This document shows, piece after piece, positions 27,304-35,492 of a DNA stretch of 49,154 nt (position 1 is its first letter; each line of letters begins with the position of its first letter). A program made the position numbers and the translations under genes. Under the pieces are notes generated by a model, which saw nothing but the letters and a program-made list of their open reading frames with translations, did not search any database and was not told the origin of the DNA. The stretch comes from Nitrospira sp. (GTDB lineage Bacteria > Nitrospirota > Nitrospiria > Nitrospirales > Nitrospiraceae). The stretch is taken from NCBI GenBank assembly GCA_018242665.1, contig JAFEBL010000044.1:1-49154 (forward strand), in the 5' to 3' direction.

Positions 27304-29001
27304 ATGAATCGTCAGGAACGACGCCGCGACGAAAAGCTGCACGGTAAGCCGTCCACGCAAGTCGCTGCCGAGTCGGCCTTCTTGCGTGATGCGCAGGTGC
27401 ATCACCAGGCCGGGCGGTTGGACGAAGCGGAACGCGGCTATCGCCTGCTGCTCGAACGGCGCCCGTCGAACCCCGATGCCCTCCACGGCCTAGGCCTCCT
27501 ACTGTACCGGCGGGGCCACCTCAACGAAGCACTGTCGCACCTGGCAGAGGCCCGCGCGGCTGACGCCCGCAATCCGGTCTACTGTTTCAACCACGGCGTG
27601 GTTCTCCAACGAGCCGGCCTTTTAAAGGAGGCGGTGGAAGCCTACGGCCGGGCCATCCAACTCAATCCTCGATATATCGAACCTCGTACGAACCTCGGCA
27701 ATGCCTACAAAGACCTCCGTCGACTTACCGAAGCGCAGACGACGTATGAACAGGTCATTCAGCTCAACCCCGAGCATGCCGAAGCCCACAACAATCTCGG
27801 CGTGGTGCTGAAGGAACAGGGTCGTCTGAACGAGGCAGCCAAGGCCTATCGAAGAGCTATTGCGCTGAAGCCGACTCACGCTGAAGCCCACAACAATTTG
27901 GGGCTGGTGCTGTTGGAGCAGGGACAGACCGATGAGGCCATCGGTTGTTTCGAACGGGCGTTGCAGGCTCATCCCGGCTACGGCACCGCGCAGTACAACC
28001 TGGGGATTGCCTGGATCTGGCGTGAAGACATGCCGCGCGCATTGCGCTGTTTCACGGAAACGGCTCAGGCGAAACATGCGCATGTGAGGCCGGTGACCGA
28101 CACGTCGGTCTTCCGTTCCCGTCTCAAACACGATGCCGAGCAGGTGGCCTATCTGTTTGTGCGCGGCCTCTTGGGGGACGAATGGCGCGGGTACCATGAC
28201 GCGCTCACTCGCCTGCTGGCTCGCCTTGATCCTGCGCCAGGCGGCATGGCTGGAAACCGGGTTCCGCTCTCCTCTGCCGATCTGCAGCCCATCGCCCCAT
28301 CGTTCAATCGCCTGCTGTACGTTGCGCCCTGTGACGCGATCGCGGAGGGCGCCCTGTCGCCTGATCTGGATGTCGCCGCGATCGAGGGGCGCTATCTGGC
28401 GGCACAGCCGGAAGTGACCTATATCGATGGATTGTTGTCTGAGGAGGCGTTGCAGCGGCTGCGGGAGTTCTGCTGGTCGTCTACGATTTGGAAAAAGGAC
28501 TATGAGAACGGGTATATCGGCGCCTTTCTCGGAGACGGGTTCGCCTCCCCCCTGCTTTTGCAAATTGCGGAGGAACTTCGCCGGCGCCTCCCGCGCATTT
28601 TCGGCACCCACCGACTCACGCAGGCCTGGGCGTTCAAGCACGATAGTGCCAGGCGTGGCCTGAATATCCATGCCGACGCGGCAGCCGTGAACGTCAATTT
28701 CTGGATCACCCCGGATGCGGCGAATCTCAATCCCGAGAGCGGAGGCCTGGTGGTGTGGGACAAGGAAGCGCCGAGGGATTGGGACTTCAAGACGTATAAC
28801 AGTGACGGTGCGCGCGGGAGGATCTACGACTGGCTGAAGGAGCAGGGAGCCCGCGAGATCACGATCCCGTACCGGGCCAATCGGGCGGTGTTGTTCAACT
28901 CAGACCTGTTTCATGAAACCGACGACATCGCCTTCAAGGAAGGATTCACGAACCGGCGCATCAATGTCACGCTGCTGTACGGGCATCGGCATCGCCCCTG
29001 A
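27304..29001 (+). CDS. TPR protein fused to a 2-oxoglutarate/Fe(II)-type oxygenase domain
   Basis: 565 residues. The first half (about 24-250) is a run of six to seven tetratricopeptide repeats, recognisable by units such as AEAHNNLGVVLKEQGRLNEA and LGLVLLEQGQTDEAIGCFERA. A linker follows, and residues about 370-560 look like a prolyl-hydroxylase/2OG oxygenase domain: H456 and D458 in NIHADAAAVN, H537 in SDLFHETD, and R551/R552 for the 2-oxoglutarate carboxylate. TPRs usually bind a protein partner, so a protein or cell-surface target is plausible. It overlaps the convergent GGDEF-EAL gene by 35 bases at the 3' end. Confidence 0.8.
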   Translation: MNRQERRRDEKLHGKPSTQVAAESAFLRDAQVHHQAGRLDEAERGYRLLLERRPSNPDALHGLGLLLYRRGHLNEALSHLAEARAADARNPVYCFNHGVVLQRAGLLKEAVEAYGRAIQLNPRYIEPRTNLGNAYKDLRRLTEAQTTYEQVIQLNPEHAEAHNNLGVVLKEQGRLNEAAKAYRRAIALKPTHAEAHNNLGLVLLEQGQTDEAIGCFERALQAHPGYGTAQYNLGIAWIWREDMPRALRCFTETAQAKHAHVRPVTDTSVFRSRLKHDAEQVAYLFVRGLLGDEWRGYHDALTRLLARLDPAPGGMAGNRVPLSSADLQPIAPSFNRLLYVAPCDAIAEGALSPDLDVAAIEGRYLAAQPEVTYIDGLLSEEALQRLREFCWSSTIWKKDYENGYIGAFLGDGFASPLLLQIAEELRRRLPRIFGTHRLTQAWAFKHDSARRGLNIHADAAAVNVNFWITPDAANLNPESGGLVVWDKEAPRDWDFKTYNSDGARGRIYDWLKEQGAREITIPYRANRAVLFNSDLFHETDDIAFKEGFTNRRINVTLLYGHRHRP

Positions 29002-31093
29002 GTAACTTCTCGAAATCCTCGGCGCAGACCGGACGGCTGAACAGGTACCCCTGCACCTCATCGCATCCTTCTTCCCGTAAGCGCGCCAACTGCCCTTCTG
29101 TTTCCACGCCTTCCGCCAACACCGTCAGGTTCAACCCGTGTGCCATCGCGATGATGGCCCGCGTAATCTTCACGCTGCTGTCGTTCGTCAGCAGGTCTCG
29201 CACAAAGGACTGATCGATCTTCAGCCGGCTGAGCGGAAACCGTTGCAGATAACTCAGTGAGGAATACCCGGTACCGAAATCGTCGATCGAGAGGCGAACG
29301 CCCATAGTTCGCAGACCCTCCAGCATGGTGACCGATGCTTCCACGTCCCGCATGGCGATGGATTCCGTCAGTTCGAGTTCAAGCTGCGACGGGTTCAAGC
29401 CGGAATCCCGCAGCGCATCAGCCACGGTGGTGGAAAGCGTACGCCCGTGAAACAGCGAGTTGGACACATTGGCCGAGATGGAGATGGCAGGAAGCCCGGC
29501 GGTCTCCCAGGCCTTGACCTGGCGGCAGGCTTCGCGCAGTACCCATTCATCCATGGAACGAATCAATCCCGTGTCGATCGCGGCATTCAAAAATACGCCA
29601 GGAGGCACGAGGCCGCGTTTGGGATGCTTCCAGCGCACCAACGCTTCGGCGCCAAGAATTGTTCGGGAATGAATGTTGATCTTGGGTTGGTAAAAGACCA
29701 CGAACTCTTCCCGCTCCAATGCTCGGCGCAGTTCGTTTTCCAGATCCAGCCGTTCGGCTGCGGCGGCATTGAGCCCGGATGAATAAAACTGACAGTTATT
29801 CCGGCCCTGCTCCTTCGCATGGTACATCGCGGTGTCGGCATTTTTGAGCAACGCTTCGACCGTAGCCCCGTCCGACGGGTAGATCGAAATGCCGATACTC
29901 GCGGAAATGAAGATTTCGTGCCCTTCGATGACGAAGGGATGGGCCAACGAGTCTAAAATGCGCCGGGCGACCCGACCTGCATCTTCCGGTTGCGGCAGTG
30001 AGGTCAGGAGAATCGTGAATTCGTCGCCGCCGAGCCGGGCAAGCGCATGGACCGGTTCTTGGTCGGCATGCCGGCTGACGGAATCACTCTGGCGAACCGA
30101 TTCACTCAATCGTTCCGCCACGCGCGTCAGGAGCAAGTCGCCGACCGTGTGGCCGAGCGTGTCATTGATGATCTTGAAACGATCCAAGTCGATGAACAGC
30201 GTCGCCAGATGTTGCTGATGCCGCGACGCGTAGGAAATGGCATTCGACAACCGGTCCTTGAACAGCACGCGATTGGCCAATCCCGTCAAACTGTCGTAAT
30301 ACGCCAGTTGATGGATGGCTCGTTCCGCTTGCTTGCGTTCGGTGATGTCCTGAGCGGTGCCGATGACTGTGACTTCATCCATCTCTTCTTCCCGCACCGC
30401 CTCGGCTTGCAGATGGATAATGAAGTCGGTGCCGTTCGGCAGCACAATGCGATGGTCGATGTCGCAGGGCGTCTGTTGCGCGATCAGCTTCTGCAGCGCG
30501 CCGGTGACCAGAGGCCGGTCGTCGGGATGCACAAGATTCAAAAATGCCTCGAAGGTCCCCGTGAAATCCTGCGGGCGCACGCCGACCAGGCGGCACAATT
30601 CGTTCGACATGGCGAAGCGGTTTGTCTTGGGATTCCAGTCCCAATTGCCGATGCGGGCGATGCGTTGCGCCAATTCCAGCCGAGATTCGCTGCGGATCAA
30701 TGCGTGCAGGACGTTGTTGGTGCGGAGCATGTAGCGCACGTGATGGCACAGGATCGTGGCATTGACCGGCTTCGTGATGAAGTCGGTCGCTCCGTGTTGG
30801 TAGGCCTGGGCAATGGAATTGACATCGTCCAAGCCGGTGAGGATCAAAATGGGAATACGTTTGCCGCGCGGCATCGAGCGGATGCGCGAACAGGTCAGGT
30901 ATCCGTCGACTTCCGGCATCATGATGTCGAGAATGACCAGGTCGGACGGGAAGGCCTCGAACTTTGCCAACGCGTCTTTGCCACCGGTGGCTTCGATCAC
31001 CACCATGCCGGCCGGCTCCAGCGCGTTCTTCACGAACAGGCGTGTCAGCGGGTCATCATCGGCGACGAGAATGGACGGACGGGCTTGGCTCAT
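28967..31093 (-). CDS. Response regulator with PAS, GGDEF and EAL domains (c-di-GMP turnover)
   Basis: 708 residues. Domain order: receiver (1-120, phospho-acceptor D56 in LVILDIMMPE), PAS sensor (about 130-260), diguanylate cyclase, then phosphodiesterase. The GGDEF motif is intact (ARLGGDEF) and the EAL side has AEALVRWKHP, the substrate loop DDFGTGYSS and EGVET, so both activities are plausible. Ahead of GGDEF there is an extra stretch (SRHADQEPVHA) between the usual RxxD position and the motif. No histidine kinase is adjacent. Same strand and order as the PilZ and membrane-sensor genes upstream, which suggests one c-di-GMP circuit. Confidence 0.92.
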   Translation of the reverse strand: MSQARPSILVADDDPLTRLFVKNALEPAGMVVIEATGGKDALAKFEAFPSDLVILDIMMPEVDGYLTCSRIRSMPRGKRIPILILTGLDDVNSIAQAYQHGATDFITKPVNATILCHHVRYMLRTNNVLHALIRSESRLELAQRIARIGNWDWNPKTNRFAMSNELCRLVGVRPQDFTGTFEAFLNLVHPDDRPLVTGALQKLIAQQTPCDIDHRIVLPNGTDFIIHLQAEAVREEEMDEVTVIGTAQDITERKQAERAIHQLAYYDSLTGLANRVLFKDRLSNAISYASRHQQHLATLFIDLDRFKIINDTLGHTVGDLLLTRVAERLSESVRQSDSVSRHADQEPVHALARLGGDEFTILLTSLPQPEDAGRVARRILDSLAHPFVIEGHEIFISASIGISIYPSDGATVEALLKNADTAMYHAKEQGRNNCQFYSSGLNAAAAERLDLENELRRALEREEFVVFYQPKINIHSRTILGAEALVRWKHPKRGLVPPGVFLNAAIDTGLIRSMDEWVLREACRQVKAWETAGLPAISISANVSNSLFHGRTLSTTVADALRDSGLNPSQLELELTESIAMRDVEASVTMLEGLRTMGVRLSIDDFGTGYSSLSYLQRFPLSRLKIDQSFVRDLLTNDSSVKITRAIIAMAHGLNLTVLAEGVETEGQLARLREEGCDEVQGYLFSRPVCAEDFEKLLRGDADARTAA

Positions 31094-31246
31094 AATCCTG
31101 CTCTCACTCGAACATGGTGATGATGTCGCTCACCGGCATCCAAGAGGCGCTGGCCGACCTACAAAGCGGACTCCGACACACCGGCAACGACGGGCATGCC
31201 ATGCGCTCGTACCAGCCTATCAAAGTTGTGAGGAAGTGCCAGAGAA

Positions 31247-31981
31247 TTACGCGATGCCGCTTTGACGTGGCCTGTCGATCTCCGCATCGAGCGGCTGGGG
31301 GATCTGCTCCCTGGCTTCAAGGACGAGGCCTGTCAGCAGTGTGCGCACCCGGCTCATGAGCCCGCCCATGGTCACCATCAGCAGCGTGAGCATGACAAGC
31401 CACAACGGTACGATCGCCAGGGCGACGTCCAGGGCGACATCCTCCTCTGCGCGAGGGGCAGCCGCGTCCGGTGGTGTGGCCACCGCCAGCCTCACCCATC
31501 CGGCAATGCGATTGTCCCGACGGATCGGCTCGATTACGATCAGCGCCGCCCTGCCCTTCTCGATTCCGGATGTGATGACGCTGTTCTGGTTCTTGCGCGC
31601 GTTCAGCCAGGCCGGATCGTGCAGTTGCGTGCCGACCGCGGCGGGATGGCCCGCGGCTACGACCAGGTTATCTTCGGTGATGATGGCAGAAGACAGGAGA
31701 TTGGCCTGCTGCGCGTGCTGTTCCAGCGTCTGTTGAATCGAGGCCAGGCTGTCGCCGCCTGACGATTCGATCAACCAGGCCAAGGTTCTGGCCATGGCAT
31801 GGGTGCTGCGCTCCGCCGTGAGGATGGTCGAGGCATTGCGATGGGCGACCAGGGAACGGTCGTGATTGACAAGCACCAGGTACAGCGCCGCGGCGCAGCC
31901 CCCCGAGACCAGTACGCTGATCAGGAGTGCCGGAAGCCAGGTACGGGGCAATCGCTCTGTAGAAACGGCCGCGTCAGCCAT
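31247..31981 (-). CDS. Two-pass membrane sensor-like protein, function unknown
   Basis: 244 residues from the ATG at 31981, with GGAGGAG upstream; a much longer open frame upstream is not supported. Two membrane segments: ALLISVLVSGGCAAALYLVL (about 17-37) and IVPLWLVMLTLLMVTMGGLM (about 195-215). The region between them (about 40-190) is periplasmic and has the features of a Cache/CHASE-like ligand sensor (LSSAIITEDNLVVAAGHP and IRRDNRIAGWVRLAVATPP). The short C-terminal tail carries no enzymatic domain. It probably works with the neighbouring PilZ and GGDEF-EAL proteins. Confidence 0.65.
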   Translation of the reverse strand: MADAAVSTERLPRTWLPALLISVLVSGGCAAALYLVLVNHDRSLVAHRNASTILTAERSTHAMARTLAWLIESSGGDSLASIQQTLEQHAQQANLLSSAIITEDNLVVAAGHPAAVGTQLHDPAWLNARKNQNSVITSGIEKGRAALIVIEPIRRDNRIAGWVRLAVATPPDAAAPRAEEDVALDVALAIVPLWLVMLTLLMVTMGGLMSRVRTLLTGLVLEAREQIPQPLDAEIDRPRQSGIA

Positions 31982-32010
31982 GCTCTCTTCTCCTCCACAG
32001 AGACGTGCGC

Positions 32011-32367
32011 TCAGGCGCCGGGATCGTCCTGTGTCTCGTTGATGCGTTCGTAAGGTTGCCGGGTGAGGTCTTTCACGAGGGTCTGCAGACGGACCCACTC
32101 GTCCGGCTGCAGGGTGACAAACTCCAATCCGATACGCCCGTCTCGGCACCAGCGCACCACGGCCTGTTGAACCGTCAAGGGCGCATCGCCATCCGGCCGG
32201 TCGATGCGAAGTGTCAAAATTGTGCCGGCATGCACTGCGGCGGGTGTGATGATGCCGCAGCCGCACAGGGACAGGTCCAAAACGCGGCCATCCCCGTCTA
32301 CCCGGTTCACTGAGGAGAAGGTGCTGTGGAATCGGACGGAAACCCGCTGATGTCGACGTTGGTCCAT
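32011..32367 (-). CDS. PilZ-domain protein (c-di-GMP receptor)
   Basis: 118 residues from the ATG at 32367; a TTG ten codons earlier is the alternative. Binds cyclic di-GMP through RxxxR (R4, R8 in QRRHQRVSVRF) and DxSxxG (D31, S33, G36 in LDLSLCGCG); both are intact. The C-terminal half, QAVVRWCRDGRIGLEFVTL, is the rest of the barrel. It lies 29 bases before the membrane-sensor gene and 88 after rtcB. Confidence 0.85.
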   Translation of the reverse strand: MDQRRHQRVSVRFHSTFSSVNRVDGDGRVLDLSLCGCGIITPAAVHAGTILTLRIDRPDGDAPLTVQQAVVRWCRDGRIGLEFVTLQPDEWVRLQTLVKDLTRQPYERINETQDDPGA

Positions 32368-32455
32368 GATGGGGCGGCGCGAAACGACAGGCGACAAATC
32401 GTGATGCTGTTCGGCAATTCCTGTGCTCTGCCAGCGTGAGCACCGGCAGGCAGCA

Positions 32456-33907
32456 CTAGCCCTTTATATTGCCGATTGGTTTCAGTTCCGCTACTTTTTT
32501 TGTGATTCCCGCCTGATCCACCGTTTCGACCACCTCGGAAATATTTTTGTAGGCCAACCCGGCTTCCTCGGCGAGTCCCGACATCGACACAGCTTTCACG
32601 ACAATGCCATGGCGTGTCATGTCGCGAAGGAGTTGTTCGCCGCGCACGGTGCGTTTGGCCTGCGCGCGGGACATGGTGCGTCCCGAACCGTGCATGGTTG
32701 ATCCGAACGTATCTTGCATGGCGCGGTTGGTGCCGACCAGTAGATACGAACCGGTTTCCATCGAACCGCCGCAAATCACCGGTTGGCCGATCCCGCGGTA
32801 ACATGCGGGCAGCTCCTGGCTGCCGGGGCCGAATGCTCGGGTGGCGCCTTTGCGATGCACGAGCCACTCCTTGCTTCCGTACCGTTCGACCTTCGCGATG
32901 TTATGCGCGACATCGTAGATCAGGTGCATGCCGAGGGCTTGCGGGGATGAATCAAAGACAGCGGCGAAGGCGTCGCGAATCTGATGGGTAATGACCTGAC
33001 GATTGGCAAAGGCGGTATTGGCCGCACAATTCATGGCCCCGAAATAGTTCTGTCCTTCAGGTGAACGGAACGGCGCACAGGCAAGTTGCTGATCCTTGAC
33101 CGAGATTCCGTAGTGACGCATCGCTTTTTCGAAGACCTTGAGGTAGTCGCTGGCCACCTGATGTCCGAAGCCGCGTGATCCGCAATGGACCATCACCACG
33201 ACCTGATCGCGACCGATCAACCCCATCGCGGCGGCGGCCTCTCGATCGAACATGTTCTTGTCCGAGAGCACCTGGACTTCTAAGTAGTGGTTGCCCGAGC
33301 CCAACGTCCCGAGTTGGTTGATGCCGCGTTCAATCGCGTAGTCCGTGACGTGCGCGGGATCAGCCCCGTCGAGACAGCCCCGTTCTTCAATCCGGTCCAG
33401 GTCCTCCTGCCATCCGTAGCCCTTGGCAATGCACCAGGCCGCGCCCTTCTGCATCACCTCGCGAAACTCCCGCCGGTTCAGGTTGACGAAGCCGCGCGAG
33501 CCGACACCGGCAGGTACGCGGCGAAATAATTCGGTCATCAACAGTTCGAGTTTCGGTTGCACCTCGGACAACGTCAGGTCGGTGCGGATCAAGCGCATGC
33601 CGCAGTTGATGTCATAGCCGACCCCGCCGGGAGAGATGACACCGTCTTCCGGATCGAAGGCCGCGACCCCGCCGATGGGAAACCCATAGCCCCAATGGCC
33701 GTCGGGCATGCAGAGCGCATGACGGTGAATGCCTGGCAGACAGGCGACGTTCGTGACCTGATCGAAGACCCCGCGATCCATGGCTCCGAGAATCGCCGGG
33801 CTCGCATAGATTCTTGCGGGGACCAGCATGCCCGCCTTCTCAGACGTCGGAATTTCCCACAGGTAGTCCTCAATGCGATTGACCTGCATGTCAGTGTTCA
33901 ATTTCAT
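32456..33907 (-). CDS. rtcB: RNA-splicing ligase RtcB
   Basis: 483 residues. GTP- and Mn-dependent ligase that joins 2',3'-cyclic phosphate (or 3'-phosphate) to 5'-OH RNA ends, used in RNA repair and tRNA splicing. The family signatures are present: ALCMPDGHWGYGFPIGGVAA, SPGGVGYDINCG, the metal-binding VMVHCGSRGFGHQ, LGSGNHYLEVQ and the guanylation-site region VHRKGATRAFGPG. Full length. It follows the archease gene by 48 bases, the usual partner. Confidence 0.95.
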   Translation of the reverse strand: MKLNTDMQVNRIEDYLWEIPTSEKAGMLVPARIYASPAILGAMDRGVFDQVTNVACLPGIHRHALCMPDGHWGYGFPIGGVAAFDPEDGVISPGGVGYDINCGMRLIRTDLTLSEVQPKLELLMTELFRRVPAGVGSRGFVNLNRREFREVMQKGAAWCIAKGYGWQEDLDRIEERGCLDGADPAHVTDYAIERGINQLGTLGSGNHYLEVQVLSDKNMFDREAAAAMGLIGRDQVVVMVHCGSRGFGHQVASDYLKVFEKAMRHYGISVKDQQLACAPFRSPEGQNYFGAMNCAANTAFANRQVITHQIRDAFAAVFDSSPQALGMHLIYDVAHNIAKVERYGSKEWLVHRKGATRAFGPGSQELPACYRGIGQPVICGGSMETGSYLLVGTNRAMQDTFGSTMHGSGRTMSRAQAKRTVRGEQLLRDMTRHGIVVKAVSMSGLAEEAGLAYKNISEVVETVDQAGITKKVAELKPIGNIKG

Positions 33908-33955
33908 AGAGCACCCTTGTTGTTCGGCTCAGGTTGCTGCCGTATGAGTGCAGCC

Positions 33956-34396
33956 TCAGACGTCCAATACGACCCTGGCGGTCCACCTGTGTCCTACCTG
34001 GGTGATGGCATAGAGATGTTTGGTGACGCCTTTGATGTCGGATCGCAATTCCTGCGTGGCCGCATCGACCGGCGCGCCGGTGACTTCCGCGTGCAAATGC
34101 CAGGCCGAGCCGGCCGTCTCCTCGATTAACCGCAATGAAGCCCGGTGAAACACGACGCCTTCCGCATCTTTGAGATAGACCAATCGGCTCAACCATTCGA
34201 ACAGGAGCGTCTCGATGTCGGGCTCGGATATTTCCAGGGTGCGGTGCCAAGTTTGAGGGATGGTGGCCGGATTAGCGAGACTGTGCAGCAGTGCCTCGGT
34301 TGCGGCGTCGAAGAGCGCCGGCAGAGAGTCGCCTTCTGCCTCAAAGGCCATGTCGGCCAGCGCGATGTCGTCGAGGAATCGAAAGGTGCCCGGCAT
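33956..34396 (-). CDS. Archease, RtcB activating partner
   Basis: 146 residues from the ATG at 34396, fixed by a five-base gap to sdhB and by family length. Archease speeds RtcB guanylation and multiple turnover. Seen: FRFLDDIALADMAFEAEGDS, which matches the archease N-terminus with the metal-binding Asp kept in ALADMA but the preceding His of the usual LEHTAD motif changed, then LFEWLSRLVYLKDAEG and VKGVTKHLYA-like DIKGVTKHLYAITQVG near the end. Placed between sdhB and rtcB on one transcript. Confidence 0.85.
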   Translation of the reverse strand: MPGTFRFLDDIALADMAFEAEGDSLPALFDAATEALLHSLANPATIPQTWHRTLEISEPDIETLLFEWLSRLVYLKDAEGVVFHRASLRLIEETAGSAWHLHAEVTGAPVDAATQELRSDIKGVTKHLYAITQVGHRWTARVVLDV

Positions 34397-34401
34397 GGGC
34401 G

Positions 34402-35376
34402 TCAGCCGAGACCGGCGCGGCGGCGCGCGGCGGAGAAGATCGCCCGGACCTGCTCGATTCCCGGGATCGTATGGCCGAACGGCAAGGGCACCTTGCCTTT
34501 GAAAAACATGCGCACGCCCAGGGGTAGGACATGCAGTACGCGTTGGAGATTGAGGCCGACGACTTTGAGCGGCATCAGCGCTTCGTTCAATCGTCCTTCC
34601 TGCCGGACGAGATCGACGAAGCCGGTGATATGGCGCGCACCTTCCGCATCGGTCAAGCCGTGACGAATGGACGATCGGCGCAGGCGGATGATCGCCTCCA
34701 TCGGCTGCACATCCTTGGGGCAGACTTGCACGCACATGTTGCAGCGCGTGCAATCCCAGATGCCGTCGGCCTCCTGCAATGCCGAGAGCCGCACCTGTTT
34801 CGCGTCGGCCGGTTCGCGGGGGTCCGCGACGAATCGTGCCGCCTTAGCCAGAGCCGCCGGGCCGAGAAAGCCCCGGGAGACTTCGTGTGAGGTGCAGGCG
34901 GCCACGCAAGCGCCGCACATGATGCAGGCATCCACGTTGTGAAAGTGGTAGGTCTCCGGCAGCATCCGCAATTGCCCCGAGGGTCCGTACCGTCTCGTGG
35001 GATGGGTAATCGGCGTCAGCCAGGGCGTGACCGCCCGGATCTTTTCCCAGAAGGGCGCCATATCGACGACCAGATCCTTGATGAGCGGCAGATTCGGCAA
35101 GGGCTCGATCGTGATCTTGCCGTGCCGTTCGAATTCCTTGCGGACGGACGTGCGGCAGGCCAGTTTTTCTGTGCCGTTGATGTGCATGGCGCAGGAGCCG
35201 CAGATGGCGGAGCGACAGGAATAGCGGAGGGCCAAGCAGCCGTCCAACTCGTTCTTAATGCGGATCAACGCTTCAAGCACGGTCAGGCCGCGTCCGATGT
35301 CGAGACGATATTCTTCCTGGTGCGGGCGCTGGTCGGTTTCGGGATTGAAGCGCTGGATCGTGAAGGTCAGGCGCAT
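34402..35376 (-). CDS. sdhB: Succinate dehydrogenase/fumarate reductase iron-sulfur subunit (SdhB), type-E-like
   Basis: 324 residues, longer than the usual 240 because of a C-terminal extension of about 80. The [2Fe-2S] cysteines are C54, C59, C62, C74 (RYSCRSAICGSCAMH). The first cubane is C151, C154, C157, C161 (CIMCGACVAAC). The third site has C209, C212, C215, C219 (CTRCNMCVQVCP): four cysteines rather than three, so it should hold [4Fe-4S] instead of the classical [3Fe-4S]. This is the mark of type-E enzymes such as the Sulfolobus one, which pair with SdhE (CCG protein). The catalytic SdhA is not next door. Confidence 0.88.
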   Translation of the reverse strand: MRLTFTIQRFNPETDQRPHQEEYRLDIGRGLTVLEALIRIKNELDGCLALRYSCRSAICGSCAMHINGTEKLACRTSVRKEFERHGKITIEPLPNLPLIKDLVVDMAPFWEKIRAVTPWLTPITHPTRRYGPSGQLRMLPETYHFHNVDACIMCGACVAACTSHEVSRGFLGPAALAKAARFVADPREPADAKQVRLSALQEADGIWDCTRCNMCVQVCPKDVQPMEAIIRLRRSSIRHGLTDAEGARHITGFVDLVRQEGRLNEALMPLKVVGLNLQRVLHVLPLGVRMFFKGKVPLPFGHTIPGIEQVRAIFSAARRRAGLG

Positions 35377-35380
35377 AACA

Positions 35381-35480
35381 ACGTGAGGCGTGAGAACCAG
35401 AAATCTAAGTGTTGAGGCTTGAGTGCTGAGTTATCAGTTGAGTCCGGAGACGTCTCACATACGCACCACTCAACACTAAG
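35381..35480. repeat. Degenerate heptamer repeats and long hairpin
   Basis: The spacer contains irregular units of about seven bases ending in TGAG (GCGTGAG, GTGTTGAG, GCTTGAG, TGCTGAG). Its ends form an inverted repeat: CTAAGTGTTGAG (35405-35416) and CTCAACACTAAG (35469-35480), 11 of 12 paired. It lies between sdhB and the M24 peptidase gene and may end the transcript of the latter. Confidence 0.5.
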
Positions 35481-35492
35481 CGGTTTGTTTGC

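Noticed and set aside
31114..31359. Plus-strand frame of 81 codons in the spacer after the membrane-sensor gene
   Set aside because: Half of it lies antisense to the sensor gene; no ribosome site or recognisable domain.
32368..32443. Long N-terminal extension of the membrane-sensor frame over the PilZ gene
   Set aside because: The 154 extra codons overlap PilZ on the same strand in another frame, are arginine- and proline-rich and lack a start signal.
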